A DNA stretch of 64,000 nucleotides from Morinoia aosen (GCA_030386875.1 CM059560.1:32420183-32484182), one strand, 5' to 3'. Positions 36,701-46,940 are shown, counted from the first letter of the stretch. Notes: a model not told the origin generated them from the letters alone. Numbers and translations are program-made.

Positions 36701-37451
36701 CATTGTTTTCTTCTGCAGTTGCATCTTCATTCGAGATTTCGTGGCATGTTGCAATTATTGCTCCTTCAGTCAGAGCGATTTCTTCGGCAAAAGGGTTAAG
36801 TACAGGCATCAAAACATACCCGTTTTGTACCTTTGCAGCGGTGGCTCCGACGTACGGCGCCCACTTAATTCTAGGCTCTAAAATTACTTCCTTCCCATCA
36901 AACTTGCCATCTGCTCGGCACTTCACCATGGTTTGCGCGCGAGGCTTCACTGTAATATCCTCAGCCAGAGTGACAGATGTTTCTTCCCTCGTTACACACA
37001 GAATTTTCGGAGAAGCGTGTCCTGGTGCTGAAAACATGTTCACGTAAGTGCCAAAGAATGATGCCCTACGTTTTCCGAAGTCTAGCTTTGCGTTGACTTT
37101 GTTCATTACTTCCACTCCTATTAGCAGGTCTCCTGGGAATGCATTTTCCCGCACAACAAAACATCTCTGAACAATTTTCTGACCGTTAACTTTGATTGGC
37201 ACATTAATCTTTCCCAGCACCGGTACGGGTTCATCTCCAACTGTTTTTAATGCAGTCGATGTTCCTTTCACACTAGCATTTTTAATCCCCGCAACCACAC
37301 GCTCTTTTACCAAGCATATATTTGCTCCGGTAGCAAGAAGTGCGGTAACAGGTGTACCATTCACTTGGAGTATCACGCTGGGATTTATTAGTGAAGCTAA
37401 CGGTCTCCTATTCCGTTTTTTGGCTGTCCTGCAAACTGTTGCACTCTGCAA
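33729..37451 (-). CDS. pol: Element 2 pol: protease, reverse transcriptase, RNase H, integrase
   Basis: A 1,240-codon uninterrupted frame. It is expressed from the -1 shift site, so true pol residues begin at the Lys-Lys-Arg after about codon 10 and the first methionine is not a start. Order of domains: retropepsin with LLATGAN at codons 38-44, where the catalytic Asp is Ala40; reverse transcriptase with YLDDV and FSRLPMGL; RNase H with SCDAS, ITERE and ITDH; integrase zinc finger (HDS..GAHQG, CMQCQ) and core with GVDL, SDRGTEF and the catalytic Glu in MTERQ; then a GPY-type C-terminal segment (WLGPYRI). Apart from Ala40 all these motifs are in place. Overlaps gag by 55 nt. Confidence 0.95.
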   Translation of the reverse strand: MQSATVCRTAKKRNRRPLASLINPSVILQVNGTPVTALLATGANICLVKERVVAGIKNASVKGTSTALKTVGDEPVPVLGKINVPIKVNGQKIVQRCFVVRENAFPGDLLIGVEVMNKVNAKLDFGKRRASFFGTYVNMFSAPGHASPKILCVTREETSVTLAEDITVKPRAQTMVKCRADGKFDGKEVILEPRIKWAPYVGATAAKVQNGYVLMPVLNPFAEEIALTEGAIIATCHEISNEDATAEENNAENSEAENCRREKRFQQIDELNLSHLDAEKQGQVRNLLKEYHKTISADEMDIGHVKGVKYKILLSDYRPIQTKAWRIPYSSQEIIDKKVSEMIESGVVQESTSAWKNPLVLVKKPGGGHRVCLDLRAVNMRVINEHYPIPHIVGTLEEVAGKEYYSIVDVKSAFHQIELDEESKQYTAFQTRQGNFEFSRLPMGLKCSTSVYQRVICHVLKRQLGKFAAIYLDDVCVNSMTFESHLENLREVLHEFQCAGVKIGLDKCKFAQKQVKYLGCYISREGLIPDPKNVEAMQSYPRPTTARKVRSFVAALNFYRRFIPHFATTAAPLNALTKNGARFQWKEEHEQAFCKLKQLMIEAPVLKKPSLNETYYLSCDASNEGSGAVLAQKCNGKEQPIGYFSKRFNDAEKRYSITEREGLAVVAAVNHFSPYLYGNKFVVITDHTALKYLFKGKNTKNNRIMRWALTLSQYDFEVIYRPGTQNVVPDALSRNIANDNEEENPDDEAPKTVFVTTIINEAPNVQEAESSLQKENVRAEQLKDPVWGPVLRYLEGDKSGDAPSLALKAEVFTDGGILYFRKTQRKPNRTRHLIVVPDALREAAITLAHDSTIGAHQGRTKTWKKLMEFGYWINMARDVNKYVDSCMQCQKRKINNRICVSMGSFPEIDKPLDRIGVDLIEMPVSNEGHKYILTVVDHFSRYVAAFPLRSKTTEEVTKALTKFVTTYGPAKTLISDRGTEFTSALFRNVCEKLKIKYYNTSAYHPQSNGMTERQNQNIKTVLSHLAANDQSSWPDALPWTCLALNTSYQSVIEEIPFYLFFGRDAEIPVVDWLKTPRMDYSLGEKYSAEVSLRLHNAFNMVKVKSKASHDKSVQLKERGVKNSQVQVGDIVLLHNPTGKAEVANAWPTDWLGPYRITVKTETNATIKALYSNCERRVHLDRLKIAHLRGEAYPCNQNAAAPPNAGCEAIDSEDEDMPENAANEQATSVTQRKYNLRSRCR

Positions 37452-38434
37452 TCAGCTCTTAGGTGCCCAAATTTTCCACAGTTGACGCACGGCGGTGGCA
37501 CTGCTCTATACTGGGCTAAGTCCACTGCAGGTGCAGGTGGTACTTCCAGATGCGGCTGTGGCTCTCTTGCGTGGTATATTTGGTGCTGATGACTCCTAAG
37601 TCTGCCTTTTTCGCTCCAGTGGGGTGCTTCATAATTTCCTCTTCGATGATAAGGAGAGTGTCGTATCTGTCTGTTCCTTTCTCTCCAGGGTGGCACTTCC
37701 TGGCGGTACCCTCTAGGCCGTTGTGGTGAATGCCGCATCGTATGGCCGACACGTGCAGTCTCATGCTGTGGCCTCCTCTCGCTTCGCTGCGCTCTCTCTC
37801 TCTCCGGTTCCCTCTTCTCTGTCGTTTCCCTTGGTACTGGTACTATCCGTCGATTTTCCACTTCGATTGCCATGTCCCTCAATTCTTGTACTGTCGTAGG
37901 TCTCGCATCACTTCGAAAGGGTCTCGTGATGTTCTCCCTTAATCCGAGCCACATCAAATCTACAAGGATTCGTTCCGGATGTTCCAGATAATTCTCGTTG
38001 TACAGCCTTTCTAGGCGCGTCAGGTACTCTGAAACTCCTTCTCGGCTTGTTTGCTTCTTGGTCACTATTTCAAACAGCGCTTGAGTCGGATGTTCCACTT
38101 GGTCGGCGTATGAGCGCAGCCATCTTTCTGCTTCTCGTAGGTTCGTTAGTGTACCAATTATTTTATTGCATTCCTTTGCCTCTTGTGGACCCAGGCATAG
38201 GAAGAAGGCATTCACCTGCTCGCTGTTATTCAGATTGCCCATCAAAAACTTCAACCTCGCCATATGTTCCCCTACATCGTCGCCCCTCCTAAATTTGGCA
38301 CCTATGGCTCCCACGCAACTCGTTACCACGGGCATGTTTACTGCTTCCTCTTCGGGTCGTGGTGGCGTTGCTGGCGCATTTCTGCGGTCGTTGTTCTTTC
38401 TCCCACGGGCAGGCATATTGTCGATCTTCTCCAA
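37397..38434 (-). CDS. gag: Element 2 gag with zinc knuckle
   Basis: A 345-codon frame starting about 350 nt inside the 5' LTR. The N-terminal two-thirds is a retrotransposon capsid-type region (a segment around YLTRLERLYNENY is typical). An Arg/His/Gln-rich stretch follows, then a single CX2CX4HX4C knuckle (CVNCGKFGHLRADC) near the C-terminus for nucleic acid binding. It ends at the TAG at 37399-37397, after the slippery site, so most ribosomes should give Gag alone and a minority Gag-Pol. Confidence 0.93.
   Translation of the reverse strand: MEKIDNMPARGRKNNDRRNAPATPPRPEEEAVNMPVVTSCVGAIGAKFRRGDDVGEHMARLKFLMGNLNNSEQVNAFFLCLGPQEAKECNKIIGTLTNLREAERWLRSYADQVEHPTQALFEIVTKKQTSREGVSEYLTRLERLYNENYLEHPERILVDLMWLGLRENITRPFRSDARPTTVQELRDMAIEVENRRIVPVPRETTEKREPERERAQRSERRPQHETARVGHTMRHSPQRPRGYRQEVPPWRERNRQIRHSPYHRRGNYEAPHWSEKGRLRSHQHQIYHAREPQPHLEVPPAPAVDLAQYRAVPPPCVNCGKFGHLRADCRVQQFAGQPKNGIGDR
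37415..37421 (-). promoter_or_regulatory. -1 ribosomal frameshift site A AAA AAC
   Basis: On the minus strand, inside the gag-pol overlap, the gag codons read CCA AAA AAC GGA, giving the canonical X XXY YYZ heptamer A AAA AAC. A -1 slip leads directly into the pol frame (Lys-Lys-Arg-Asn-Arg), and the gag stop follows five codons later. A strong downstream structure was not evident by eye; CGG and CCG can pair weakly. Confidence 0.85.
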
Positions 38435-38756
38435 TTCACTTTCTCCAAAAACTCAAAAATTTGCGATCACTCAAATGTTTTCCACACCTACTCACTGTAA
38501 AACTTTTACTGAAACTTTGAAATTAATCGAGTGAACACACCAGAATTTTCTCACTCAAACTTATCACTTTTATAACCACTTTCACTTTCTTGATCTATAT
38601 GGCCGTGTGCTTGCTGGCTTCTCACAGCGGAACACAGAAAATCATCACTACGAGACATGTACCTCTACTGAATTTCTGTACGTTTTGCACATGAAATAAC
38701 AAACGCAAAAAATACAATGCAACTGCTATACTAAACTCGCAAAATATTACAAAGCG

Positions 38757-38774
38757 ATCGTGTTGATCTCACCA
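38757..38774 (-). promoter_or_regulatory. Candidate primer-binding site of element 2
   Basis: On the minus strand TGGTGAGATCAACACGAT begins eight bases inside the 5' LTR. It starts with TGG, as needed for pairing to a tRNA CCA end. I cannot name the tRNA. Confidence 0.55.
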
Positions 38775-38782
38775 AATTATGA

Positions 38783-40488
38783 TGTCACGAGAAAGTTACC
38801 CTTCACCTCCTTGTTAACAATTCATTAACAAGAAGATCAGGTTCTCAGAATAGAGGAATGGCACACCTCCAGGCTATATACACAACACAAATTAAATGAA
38901 TTATCATCGGCAATTACAGTACATATACTAAAAATAATGGTACTCACCGGGGATCGCTGACCCACTTACGCAGCGCATTTTCTGGGCGCCCTCCTTGGTG
39001 TTACGATTGATCGCTTCTAATATGGTGGGGCATGATACACAGGATGAACTATGCTTAACATTTATAATTTCCAGCTATACGTCATACAAACATTAATGAG
39101 CGTACACACAATGAATGGTGTTAGGAACAATGCTAATTAAGTAATGAAATCAAATAGCATTCGTCAAATGACTTACATCACATAATTACACAGAAATATT
39201 GGCTGGCCAGCCTTTAACCGCAGATTGCTTATGCACCCAAACATAACACAAATAATGCCTACAATATCTCAGCGTCCCCCAGCAGCCCAGTAGGCGAAGG
39301 TCACTTCAACCCCAAAATTCGTCCGCGACTCGCTTCAGTTCAAAGGCCTATCTTATGCACTGTTCAGAAAATGTCTAGTGAGGACGTTATCTTGCTCATT
39401 TCGTTTCAGCATGTTCACACGTCGATTCCCTTCATTCGAGCTGATCAATCCTCAGATGTATGACTGAATTACCGTCCCGCCTGTCAAAGATAAAATTTAA
39501 CTTGTTACTTTTCAAGCGCATCAATGACTGAATGACAATGAATTATCGCAATATTTATCTCAACAATATCTTTACTCTTTCTTTTTAAGAAATGCGTCTC
39601 TTACCCTCCCTTCTAGTGCAGCATCTCCATGTTCCATCAATAACTCCCACGGTGAGTTATGTTTTGATAAATTTCCCCTTTGTGAACGTGGTGATGGGAA
39701 CACGTAAATTTTCTGCAAGTGAAACGAGAAATGTGTTACTTTCTGGATTACATTATGGCGTGAAACTTAGTATAATTTTCAATATAGCCACTTTTCTTAT
39801 TATTGCATTAAGCACGCTTGTTATTGTGAACACACCCGCGTTTCTTGGTTGCACCTCACGTTACGGTTTCGCCGGTCGAACTGTCCATTGTTCCTCAGAC
39901 GCCTTGAGCCCTGGGGTATTTTCTTCGAGGGTTGTTCACTCTCACCTTCGGCCTATAAGAATCCTCAGACCCTGCCAGTGACCGCCCACATCTCTTCTCA
40001 TTGGTAGTCCCGCAGTTCGTCTTTATATATTTTTCCTTAGCCTCATTGTATCCCACGCTCCAGCCCTTCGAAGTCGACCGTTAGTTTTCCCTGTCCCTCG
40101 GCCTGAGTATCGATTTATATGTGACTACAAGGTGGCTTTGTCTTGCCCTTGGGTAGGCATTTTTCCGACCGTCTCGAGTTTCCCAAGTGCTCGCCCGCAT
40201 GAAAGAATTTGCTATCACCACAACACTATCAGAAACAACACACACTGTAAACATACATCGCTTGTCTCTCGCACCTTATCGCGGCTTCCTAACATTGCTG
40301 AGTTAAAAGAAAACATACAGGCATAAAAAACATACATGTTGAAGCGACATAAAAACATTCATGTTGAAGCGACCCCTCTGTGCTGCTGGGCTTTACTGAG
40401 ATATTTCAACACACAACTTTTTACGCAATTACAAGAATTTTCATTTTAAATTCGCAAAAATTTGATCATTCTGAACAGATTCTCGACA
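38783..40488 (-). repeat. 5' LTR of element 2
   Basis: The partner of 29470-31153 (see there). It carries the 22-bp block that the other LTR lacks. An antisense open frame of 129 codons is present in both LTRs but lies against the element's direction and has no recognisable features. Confidence 0.93.
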
Positions 40489-43400
40489 GCTGCTCGCTCA
40501 GGCTGCACAGAGTGAGCAACTGCCTAACAGGGAATTCCGGCCAGTCGCAGAGAAGCGCAATGAACCTGAGTTCAACCAAATGATTAACGATGTAGACTTG
40601 TCTCACTTAAATGAGGAACAGAGATTCACCCTTGTAAAGTTAATAAACAAGCATAGGGAGTCTTTCGCCGTCGGAAGTGAGATAGGAAGAGCACGTAATG
40701 TATCACATAAATTAGATGTGCAGGGCCATGAACCCATAAATACACCCCAGTACCTTGTTCCACATGCTACTAATCAGTTGGTTGAGGAGCATGTTCAAGA
40801 GATGCTTAAACACGGAGTTATAGAACCTTCTTACTCCCCATGGTCTTCACCAATTTTGACAGTCAGGAAAAACGACGGGACTCATAGGATAGTTGTCGAT
40901 TTTCGTCTTATCAATAAGATTTGTAAGAAAGACACATTTCCGATCCCCAATATGACTGATACTCTAGAGAATTTAAAGGGCTCAAATTTGTTCACCACTC
41001 TAGACATGAAGAGCTCCTACCATCAGGTTGAATTATCTCCCGAAAGCCGGGATATCACCGCTTTCAGAACGTCGACAGGCAGCTATAGGTACTTGCGATC
41101 TCCCCAAGGCCTCATCACGTCTGCAGCGGCACTTCAAAGAGCAGTTAATATGGCTTTTGCTCCATTCATTTCAAAGTTTCTGTTCTGCTATAATGACGAT
41201 ATTATCATTTATTCCAAAGATTTTGAAACTCACGTCGAACATTTGGAAAAGGCGCTATCTCAAACAGCAGCCTCAGGTTTCAAATTAAGTTTGAAAAGTG
41301 TCAATTTGCAGCTAGGAGTGTGACCTTTCTTGGTATCAAAGTCAGTTCGGATGTACTAACTCCCCGACCTGAAAAAGTACGAGCCCTGGCAGATGCTTCG
41401 AGACCACGAAGTGTAAAATAAGTCAAACGCTTTTTGTGCGCAACCGGGTTCTTTAGGAAATTCATTCAAAATTATGCACGCGTTGCTGCACCTCTAACAG
41501 AGTTAACAAAGAAGACGAATGCTTTCAAATGGACTGACGTTCATCAGCGAGCTTTCGATGATTTGAAAGATAAACTTGTGTCAGCGCCTATTCTTAAATT
41601 TCCTGATTTCCAGAGAGAGTTTGTTCTTCACACTGATGCCTCTGGCATTGCAATCGGTGGAGCGTTACTTCAGGTGCATAATGGTGTCGAATTACCTGTG
41701 GCCTACTATAGTAGAAAGTTGAAAGGAAATGAACTCAAATATTCCGCGACAGAACTCGAAGCACTTGCCAGTCACGATTCAATCAAACATTATGATGCGT
41801 ACCTGTATCTAAATGAATTTGTAGTTGTAACTGACCATCGACCTTTGACGTTTATCTTTGCTAATAAGACTGGTAATCACCGTATTTCCAGGCGGGCATT
41901 GCTCGTGCAGGAATATAACTTCTCTGTTCGATACAAGCCTGGAGCGCAACATCATTTGCCAGACTACCTATCTAGATCTGAAAGAACCGTCAATTCTGTT
42001 GTTGACCCTGATGAGTCAAACTGTAGTAATAAGAGTGATCCTAAAAAAATGCTAATGTTCCTTCTAGAATTAAGCCGTGTTCTGATAATAACGTGACAGG
42101 TGCTTCTGTCAACGATGTGTGCTCTCGACTCACGTCTAGTGAACAGACAGATGTTGCTATTGAGGCCGCACAGCCACCGAGTTTGGATGATGTTGCCTTG
42201 GAGCAGAGTGTGGACCCTTATTGGTCTTCCGTTAGAGATGTGATAAATAATAATGATAAAGGTAACTGTAAGATCTCAAACATTGACGAATATTTCATTG
42301 ATGATAATAATATCCTATGTAGGTTGTCGAGAAAGAAACGCAGAAACGGTAGAAGTAATGTACAGATAGTCATTCCTAAGTCTTTAGTTAAGGTTGCTTT
42401 AAAACTCAGCCATGATAATGATCTATCAGCACACATGGGTTTCTTGAGGACTCTCGAACGTGCTAGAGACAAATTCTTCTGGACTAATTAGATCCGTGAT
42501 GTCAAAGACTATGTAAAGAAATGTCTATCATGCCAACGAAGAAAATGGCAGGGACAATTTAAAGTTCCCCTTGGCAAGTTCCCTGAAACTTCTTATCCCC
42601 TTGAAAGAGTTGCTGTTGACCTTGTTGAATTACCTGTTAGTTACGATGGTAATAAATATCTCCTAACAATCGTAGATCATTTCACAAGATATGTTGATGC
42701 TTATGCTCTTACAGATAAGTCTGCCAATTCTGTCACCAGAGCTTTTGTCCTATACGTCGGAAAGTTTTCAGCCCCAAATACGGTTGTCAGTGACCGAGGC
42801 AGTGAATTCACTAATAAATTATTTCAAGAAGTGTGCAAAAATCTCAATGCCAAGTCACAGACCGCGACGGCCTATCATGCAATGGCAAACGGATGCTGTG
42901 AAAGACTCAATGGCATCCTGAAAACTGCAATCTCTCACTTGGCTGCTGAAGATAAGTTCAGTTGGGACCAAAGCGTGCCATTTGTGACTCTAGCAGTGAA
43001 CATGTCCTATCAGACTGCAATTAAAGACACGCCGTTCTTCTTGTTCTACGGCAGAGATGCAAATCTTCCCTACCACGATATCTTTAAGGAACAACCAATC
43101 AACTATGCATGTGACCAAGAATATTCAATTGAAGTTTCGCTCCGGCTGTCTAAAGCGTTTGCAGCGGTTCGAAAAAATTCTGAAGCAGCGAGGCAAGCGG
43201 CAGCGAACATTTACAATCGGTCGGCCAAGGAGTGTGATCTCCAGCCCGGAGAATTGGTCATGCTCAGAAATGAATCAGGGCGCACTGACATAGATCGTGC
43301 CTGGCCTACGTGGTTCAGAGGTCCATTCCGTGTCATTAGTCGTCGTGAGAATAATATTATTATTAAAGGTCTCTACTCAGATCGCAAGGAGCAAAACGTT

Positions 43401-43589
43401 CACCTTAATCGTGTTAAGCGTGCTTACTTTGACGATGCTTTAGCTTTTCCCTTTAACAACGGTAGAGAAGAAGATGATCCCCAAGAATCGGAAATAGATG
43501 ATATCCCGGTTATGCAAAACGAGCATCGTCAAAAAGAGAAAGCTGTACGTAGATATCCTCTGAGGAACAGAACTAAACGACGAAATTAG
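40489..43589 (+). pseudogene. pol: Element 1 pol, remainder: reverse transcriptase, RNase H, integrase (broken)
   Basis: Starts at the second GCTG copy. The reverse transcriptase has ILTVRKNDGTHRIVVDFR and an active-site box reading YNDD (41189-41200) where Leu, Met or Val is usual at the second position. Breaks: a 1-nt frameshift at the short T run 41290-41292, a TAA stop at 41419-41421, a frameshift in the A7 run 42043-42049, and a TAG stop at 42489-42491 in the integrase zinc region. RNase H (HTDASG, YSATELEAL, VTDHRPL) and integrase (HDN..AHMG, CLSCQ, AVDLVELP, VSDRGSEF, CCERLNG) are otherwise legible to the stop at 43587. Four independent breaks mean long inactivity. Confidence 0.92.
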
Positions 43590-45048
43590 GCGTAATTGCG
43601 CTTGAGGACTTCCTTAAGCTCGACCTGATTACCTCATTTCATTCTCAAATGTACTATGTTTAATGTTAAGAATGTTTCCTAATCATTTCCTTTGTGTTTA
43701 ACATTTCTTTCATATTTCATATTTAGGACGAATGCTTCGACTTAGAATTAACTGATCTCTCCAGCGTAATGCGAGTAGGATGCTTTTACCCTCTAGTATT
43801 ACATATTTAATGTCGATTGATAAACCAATTTATGTATTTACATTAATGATGCTCATTAATTAGATAGAAAATTTACTTGATATCAAATTTGTAACCCGTT
43901 CGTATGTCTTTTCATAACTCCTCCACAGGAATGCGTGTTAATACGTAGAAATTTTCCTTTACAGCCCACAGGCCATCTGATGTATTGTATGTCCTATTGT
44001 GTATTTCTAATCAGTTTATTTACCTTGCATTTATTTCATTTTGTGTTAGTTATAATGTTCTCTAATGGATTTCTTTGAGCTTATTGCGCGTTAGATTACT
44101 TTGATCTAGTTATGTACTGTTGAAGGATGATACACCGGTATGTAAATGACGGGGGAGAGATGGGATGAGTAGATGGGTGGCAATTGATTGCATTCTCAAA
44201 GAAATCCATTGGGAAAATTTTGCCAAGCCCTGAAATTAACATCGAACGGTTGTTCCAGCAACACAGCGCCTGCTGTGGCACACAGGCGAGCGACTGACTG
44301 AGGCATGGCACAACGCAGAGGCCGTGGGCAGCACACGCTCGCGACGCACCAAAGCAGCCGCGCAGCGGCCGAGAGGCAGTGCTCACGCTCAGCGCAACAT
44401 TGATGCGTTGGCAACACCGCTCACTGCCAGCTGTCCCACCACGCTTCTACTACGCGCCGACCGAGTCTACTACGACCTTGCGGTTAAAGGGTCTACCGCA
44501 GCTGTCCTGGCATACTACGACCGCAGCTGTGCGTGGCGCAACCGGCGGGCAAGCCAAGCTCCCATCTGCAGGACGGTGCACTCACTCGTACAAGGAATGG
44601 ACTTTTCTCCTGAACATCTATATTTTCGCCGGACATGGATTGAACAACGGTGAAGGAAAAATAAAGAAGATACAGAGGGATATCAATACGTCCATAATAA
44701 CTACACGCAGGAGGTAGAGTATGGACTGATCGAGTAAATACTCGATGTTTATATTATTAGGGCGGTCTTTACCCCCCTGGACGTCTTCAGAAGGCCTCTG
44801 GTAGAACGTCAATAGCCACGGGAGAAGATCTTCGGTAGTAAACTGGAACAGGGCGTCCCGACGACGACAGTAAGCTACCGTGTATTTAGGATCTTCGATT
44901 TAGAGTGCGTCAGAAGTACGAATCTCAAGGCTTGTCCAATTTCACCCCTGCAATGAAGTACGAATCTCAGATGCGTAACTTCAGTAGACGGAAACTTCCA
45001 TTTCGCATCCAGGAGGATGCTGAGAAATATAGGACGGGAGGAATTTGA
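43590..45048 (+). other. 3' non-coding region of element 1, with polypurine tract
   Basis: There is no env-like frame. A GC-rich patch at about 44240-44600 holds overlapping open frames of about 110 codons without recognisable features. AGGACGGGAGGAA (45031-45043), just before the 3' LTR, is a good polypurine tract. Confidence 0.65.
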
Positions 45049-45050
45049 TA

Positions 45051-45833
45051 TGTCCATAGTACGAACCGTTAAGTTCTACCACAAAAAAGAGTGAGGACGG
45101 TTGAACGTGGGCCCGGCGTCTGGTCAGCTATCAAAAGAAATCCGCAAATTCAGCACAACATGGCATGGGAGAAGGCAACGCTTGCGCAGCGACAGCTTGG
45201 CGGTTATAAAAAAAAGGACTGCCTGACCGAGAGAGGCGACACACTGCCACAAGCTTACAGCAGGTGCAAGGTCTTAGCAACAGCAACAGCGACGAGCAGC
45301 AGTACCCGACGACGTGGGCAGCTGCGACAGCGGTGCCCGCACCTGCTGTAACGGACGCAGAAGCTGCAGCAGCCCCAGCAGCACGAGGGTTATTTAAAGG
45401 GTACGACGACAGTTAGGAGGATCATTCTATTCCGAGAACTCGTCACTTAAAGGTCTCCTGGTGCCACTTCATTAACTTGTTAAATTTGCATACGGCTGGC
45501 AGACCGAATTAGACTCCGACATTGTGTTAATTTTCACATAATAACTTAACGTGAAATACGAGACCTTACTATCGTACCTCGTCATCGCTACATACTCCAA
45601 GTTATGTGAGATGGTATTGTAACAATTGTTATTCCTGAATTTGCTAGTCCCATTAATCTCTTGTCATAATTATGTGTTCATCCTTCATTAAAACAATTGA
45701 AATACGTGGCCACACTAAAGAAATGCGTTTTCTTTCTGAAAATAACTCCTTTGATTGGAAGGTCTGACTTGAAACGACTGAAAATTTGAAACAGCGATAG
45801 ACCAGGATTCGAAAGAAAAAATAGCATATGACA
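45051..45833 (+). repeat. 3' LTR of element 1 (783 bp)
   Basis: TGTCCATAG...ATATGACA, the partner of 25085-27315 without the TTAA element. The right neighbour begins AGCGTGTAGATGAGCG, which is minisatellite sequence. The preceding TA at 45049-45050 is shared with the other LTR and may belong to it. Confidence 0.92.
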
Positions 45834-46940
45834 AGCGTGTAGATGAGCGTTACTTATAAAGCTGGGAGCGTGTAGACGAGCGTTACTTATAGCGCCGTGA
45901 GCGTGTAGATGAGCGTTACTTATAACGCTGGGAGCGTGTAGACGAGCGTTACTTATAACGCTGGGTGCGTGTAGACGAGCGTTACTTATAACGCTGGGTG
46001 CGTGTAGACGAGCGTTACTTATAACGCTGGGTGCGTGTAGACTAGCGTTACTTATAACGCTGGGTGCGTGTAGACGAGCGTTACTTATAACGCTTGGTGC
46101 GTGTAGACGAGCGTTACTTATCACGCAGGGTGCGTGTAGACGAGCGTTACTTATAACGCTGGGTGCGTGTAGACGAGCGTTACTTATAACGCTGGGAGCG
46201 TGTAGATGAGCGTTACCTACAACGCTGGGTGCGTGTAGACGAGCGTTACTTATAACGCTGGGTGCGTGTAGACGAGCGTTACATATAACGCTGGGTGCGT
46301 GTAGACGAGCGTTACTTATAACGCTGGGTGCGTGTAGACGAGCGTTACTTATAACGCTGGGTGCGTGTAGACGAGCGTTACTTATAACGCTGGGTGCGTG
46401 TAGACGAGCGTTACTTATAACGCTGGGTGCGTGTAGACGAGCGTTACCTATAACGCTGGGTGCGTGTAGACGAGCGTTACTTATAACGCTGGGAGCGTGT
46501 AGATGAGCGTTACCTACAACGCTGGGTGCGTGTAGACGAGCGTTACTTATAACGCTGGGTGCGTGTAGACGAGCGTAACATATAACGCTGGGTGCGTGTA
46601 GACGAGCGTTACTTATAACGCTGGGTACGTGTAGACAAGCGTTACTTATAACGCTGGGTGCGTGTAGACGAGCGTTACTTATAACGCTGGGTGCGTGTAG
46701 ACGAGCGTCACTTATAACGCTGGGTGCGTGTAGACGAGCGTTACTTATAACGCTGGGAGCGTGTAGATGAGCGTTACCTACAACGCTGGGTGCGTGTAGA
46801 CGAGCGTTACTTATCCCGTTGGGTGCGTGTGGACGAGCGTTACTTATAACGCTGGGTGCGTGTAGACGAGCGTTACTTATAACGCTGGGTGCGTGTAGAC
46901 GAGCGTTACTTATAACGCTGGGAGCGTGTAGATGAGCGTG
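45834..46940. repeat. 33-bp minisatellite, right part (about 33 copies)
   Basis: The unit ACTTATAACGCTGGGTGCGT plus GTAGACGAGCGTT is the same as at 24991-25082. A variant pair (GGGAGCGTGTAGATG followed by TTACCTACAACG) recurs at 46194, 46491 and 46755, that is 9 and 8 units apart, indicating higher-order amplification. Because 33 is divisible by three, the minus strand stays open as an 11-residue repeat (NARLHAPSVIS). That frame runs on into the antisense of the LTR, so it is not a gene. Confidence 0.97.

Larger units (their letters stand above)
29470..40488 (-). mobile_element. Element 2: nearly intact Ty3/Gypsy-type LTR retrotransposon (11.0 kb), nested in element 1
   Basis: Inserted in opposite orientation into the protease-reverse transcriptase spacer of element 1, with a 4-bp duplication GCTG at 29466-29469 and 40489-40492. 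Its LTRs are 1,684 and 1,706 bp and start TGT/end ACA. On the minus strand, in order, they flank a primer site, gag, pol in the -1 frame and a 2.6-kb non-coding 3' region. By eye the LTRs differ by about 20 substitutions, one 22-bp indel and one 1-bp indel (about 1.2%), so the insertion is fairly recent. No env was found. Confidence 0.95.
25083..45833 (+). mobile_element. Element 1: degenerate Ty3/Gypsy-type LTR retrotransposon with nested insertions
   Basis: LTRs beginning (TA)TGTCC and ending TGACA flank a tRNA primer-binding site, gag, a protease-reverse transcriptase-RNase H-integrase frame and a purine tract. It sits inside a 33-bp minisatellite. The candidate target duplication AGCGTGT occurs at 25076-25082 and 45834-45840. 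Element 2 (29470-40488) splits the protease region from reverse transcriptase, and a TTAA element (25648-27027) splits the 5' LTR. Without these two insertions it would span about 8.4 kb. Frameshifts and stops in pol make it inactive. Confidence 0.9.

Noticed and set aside
44324..44717. Possible env or extra ORF of element 1
   Set aside because: Two overlapping frames of about 110 codons in a GC-rich patch, with no signal peptide, membrane segment or known motif.
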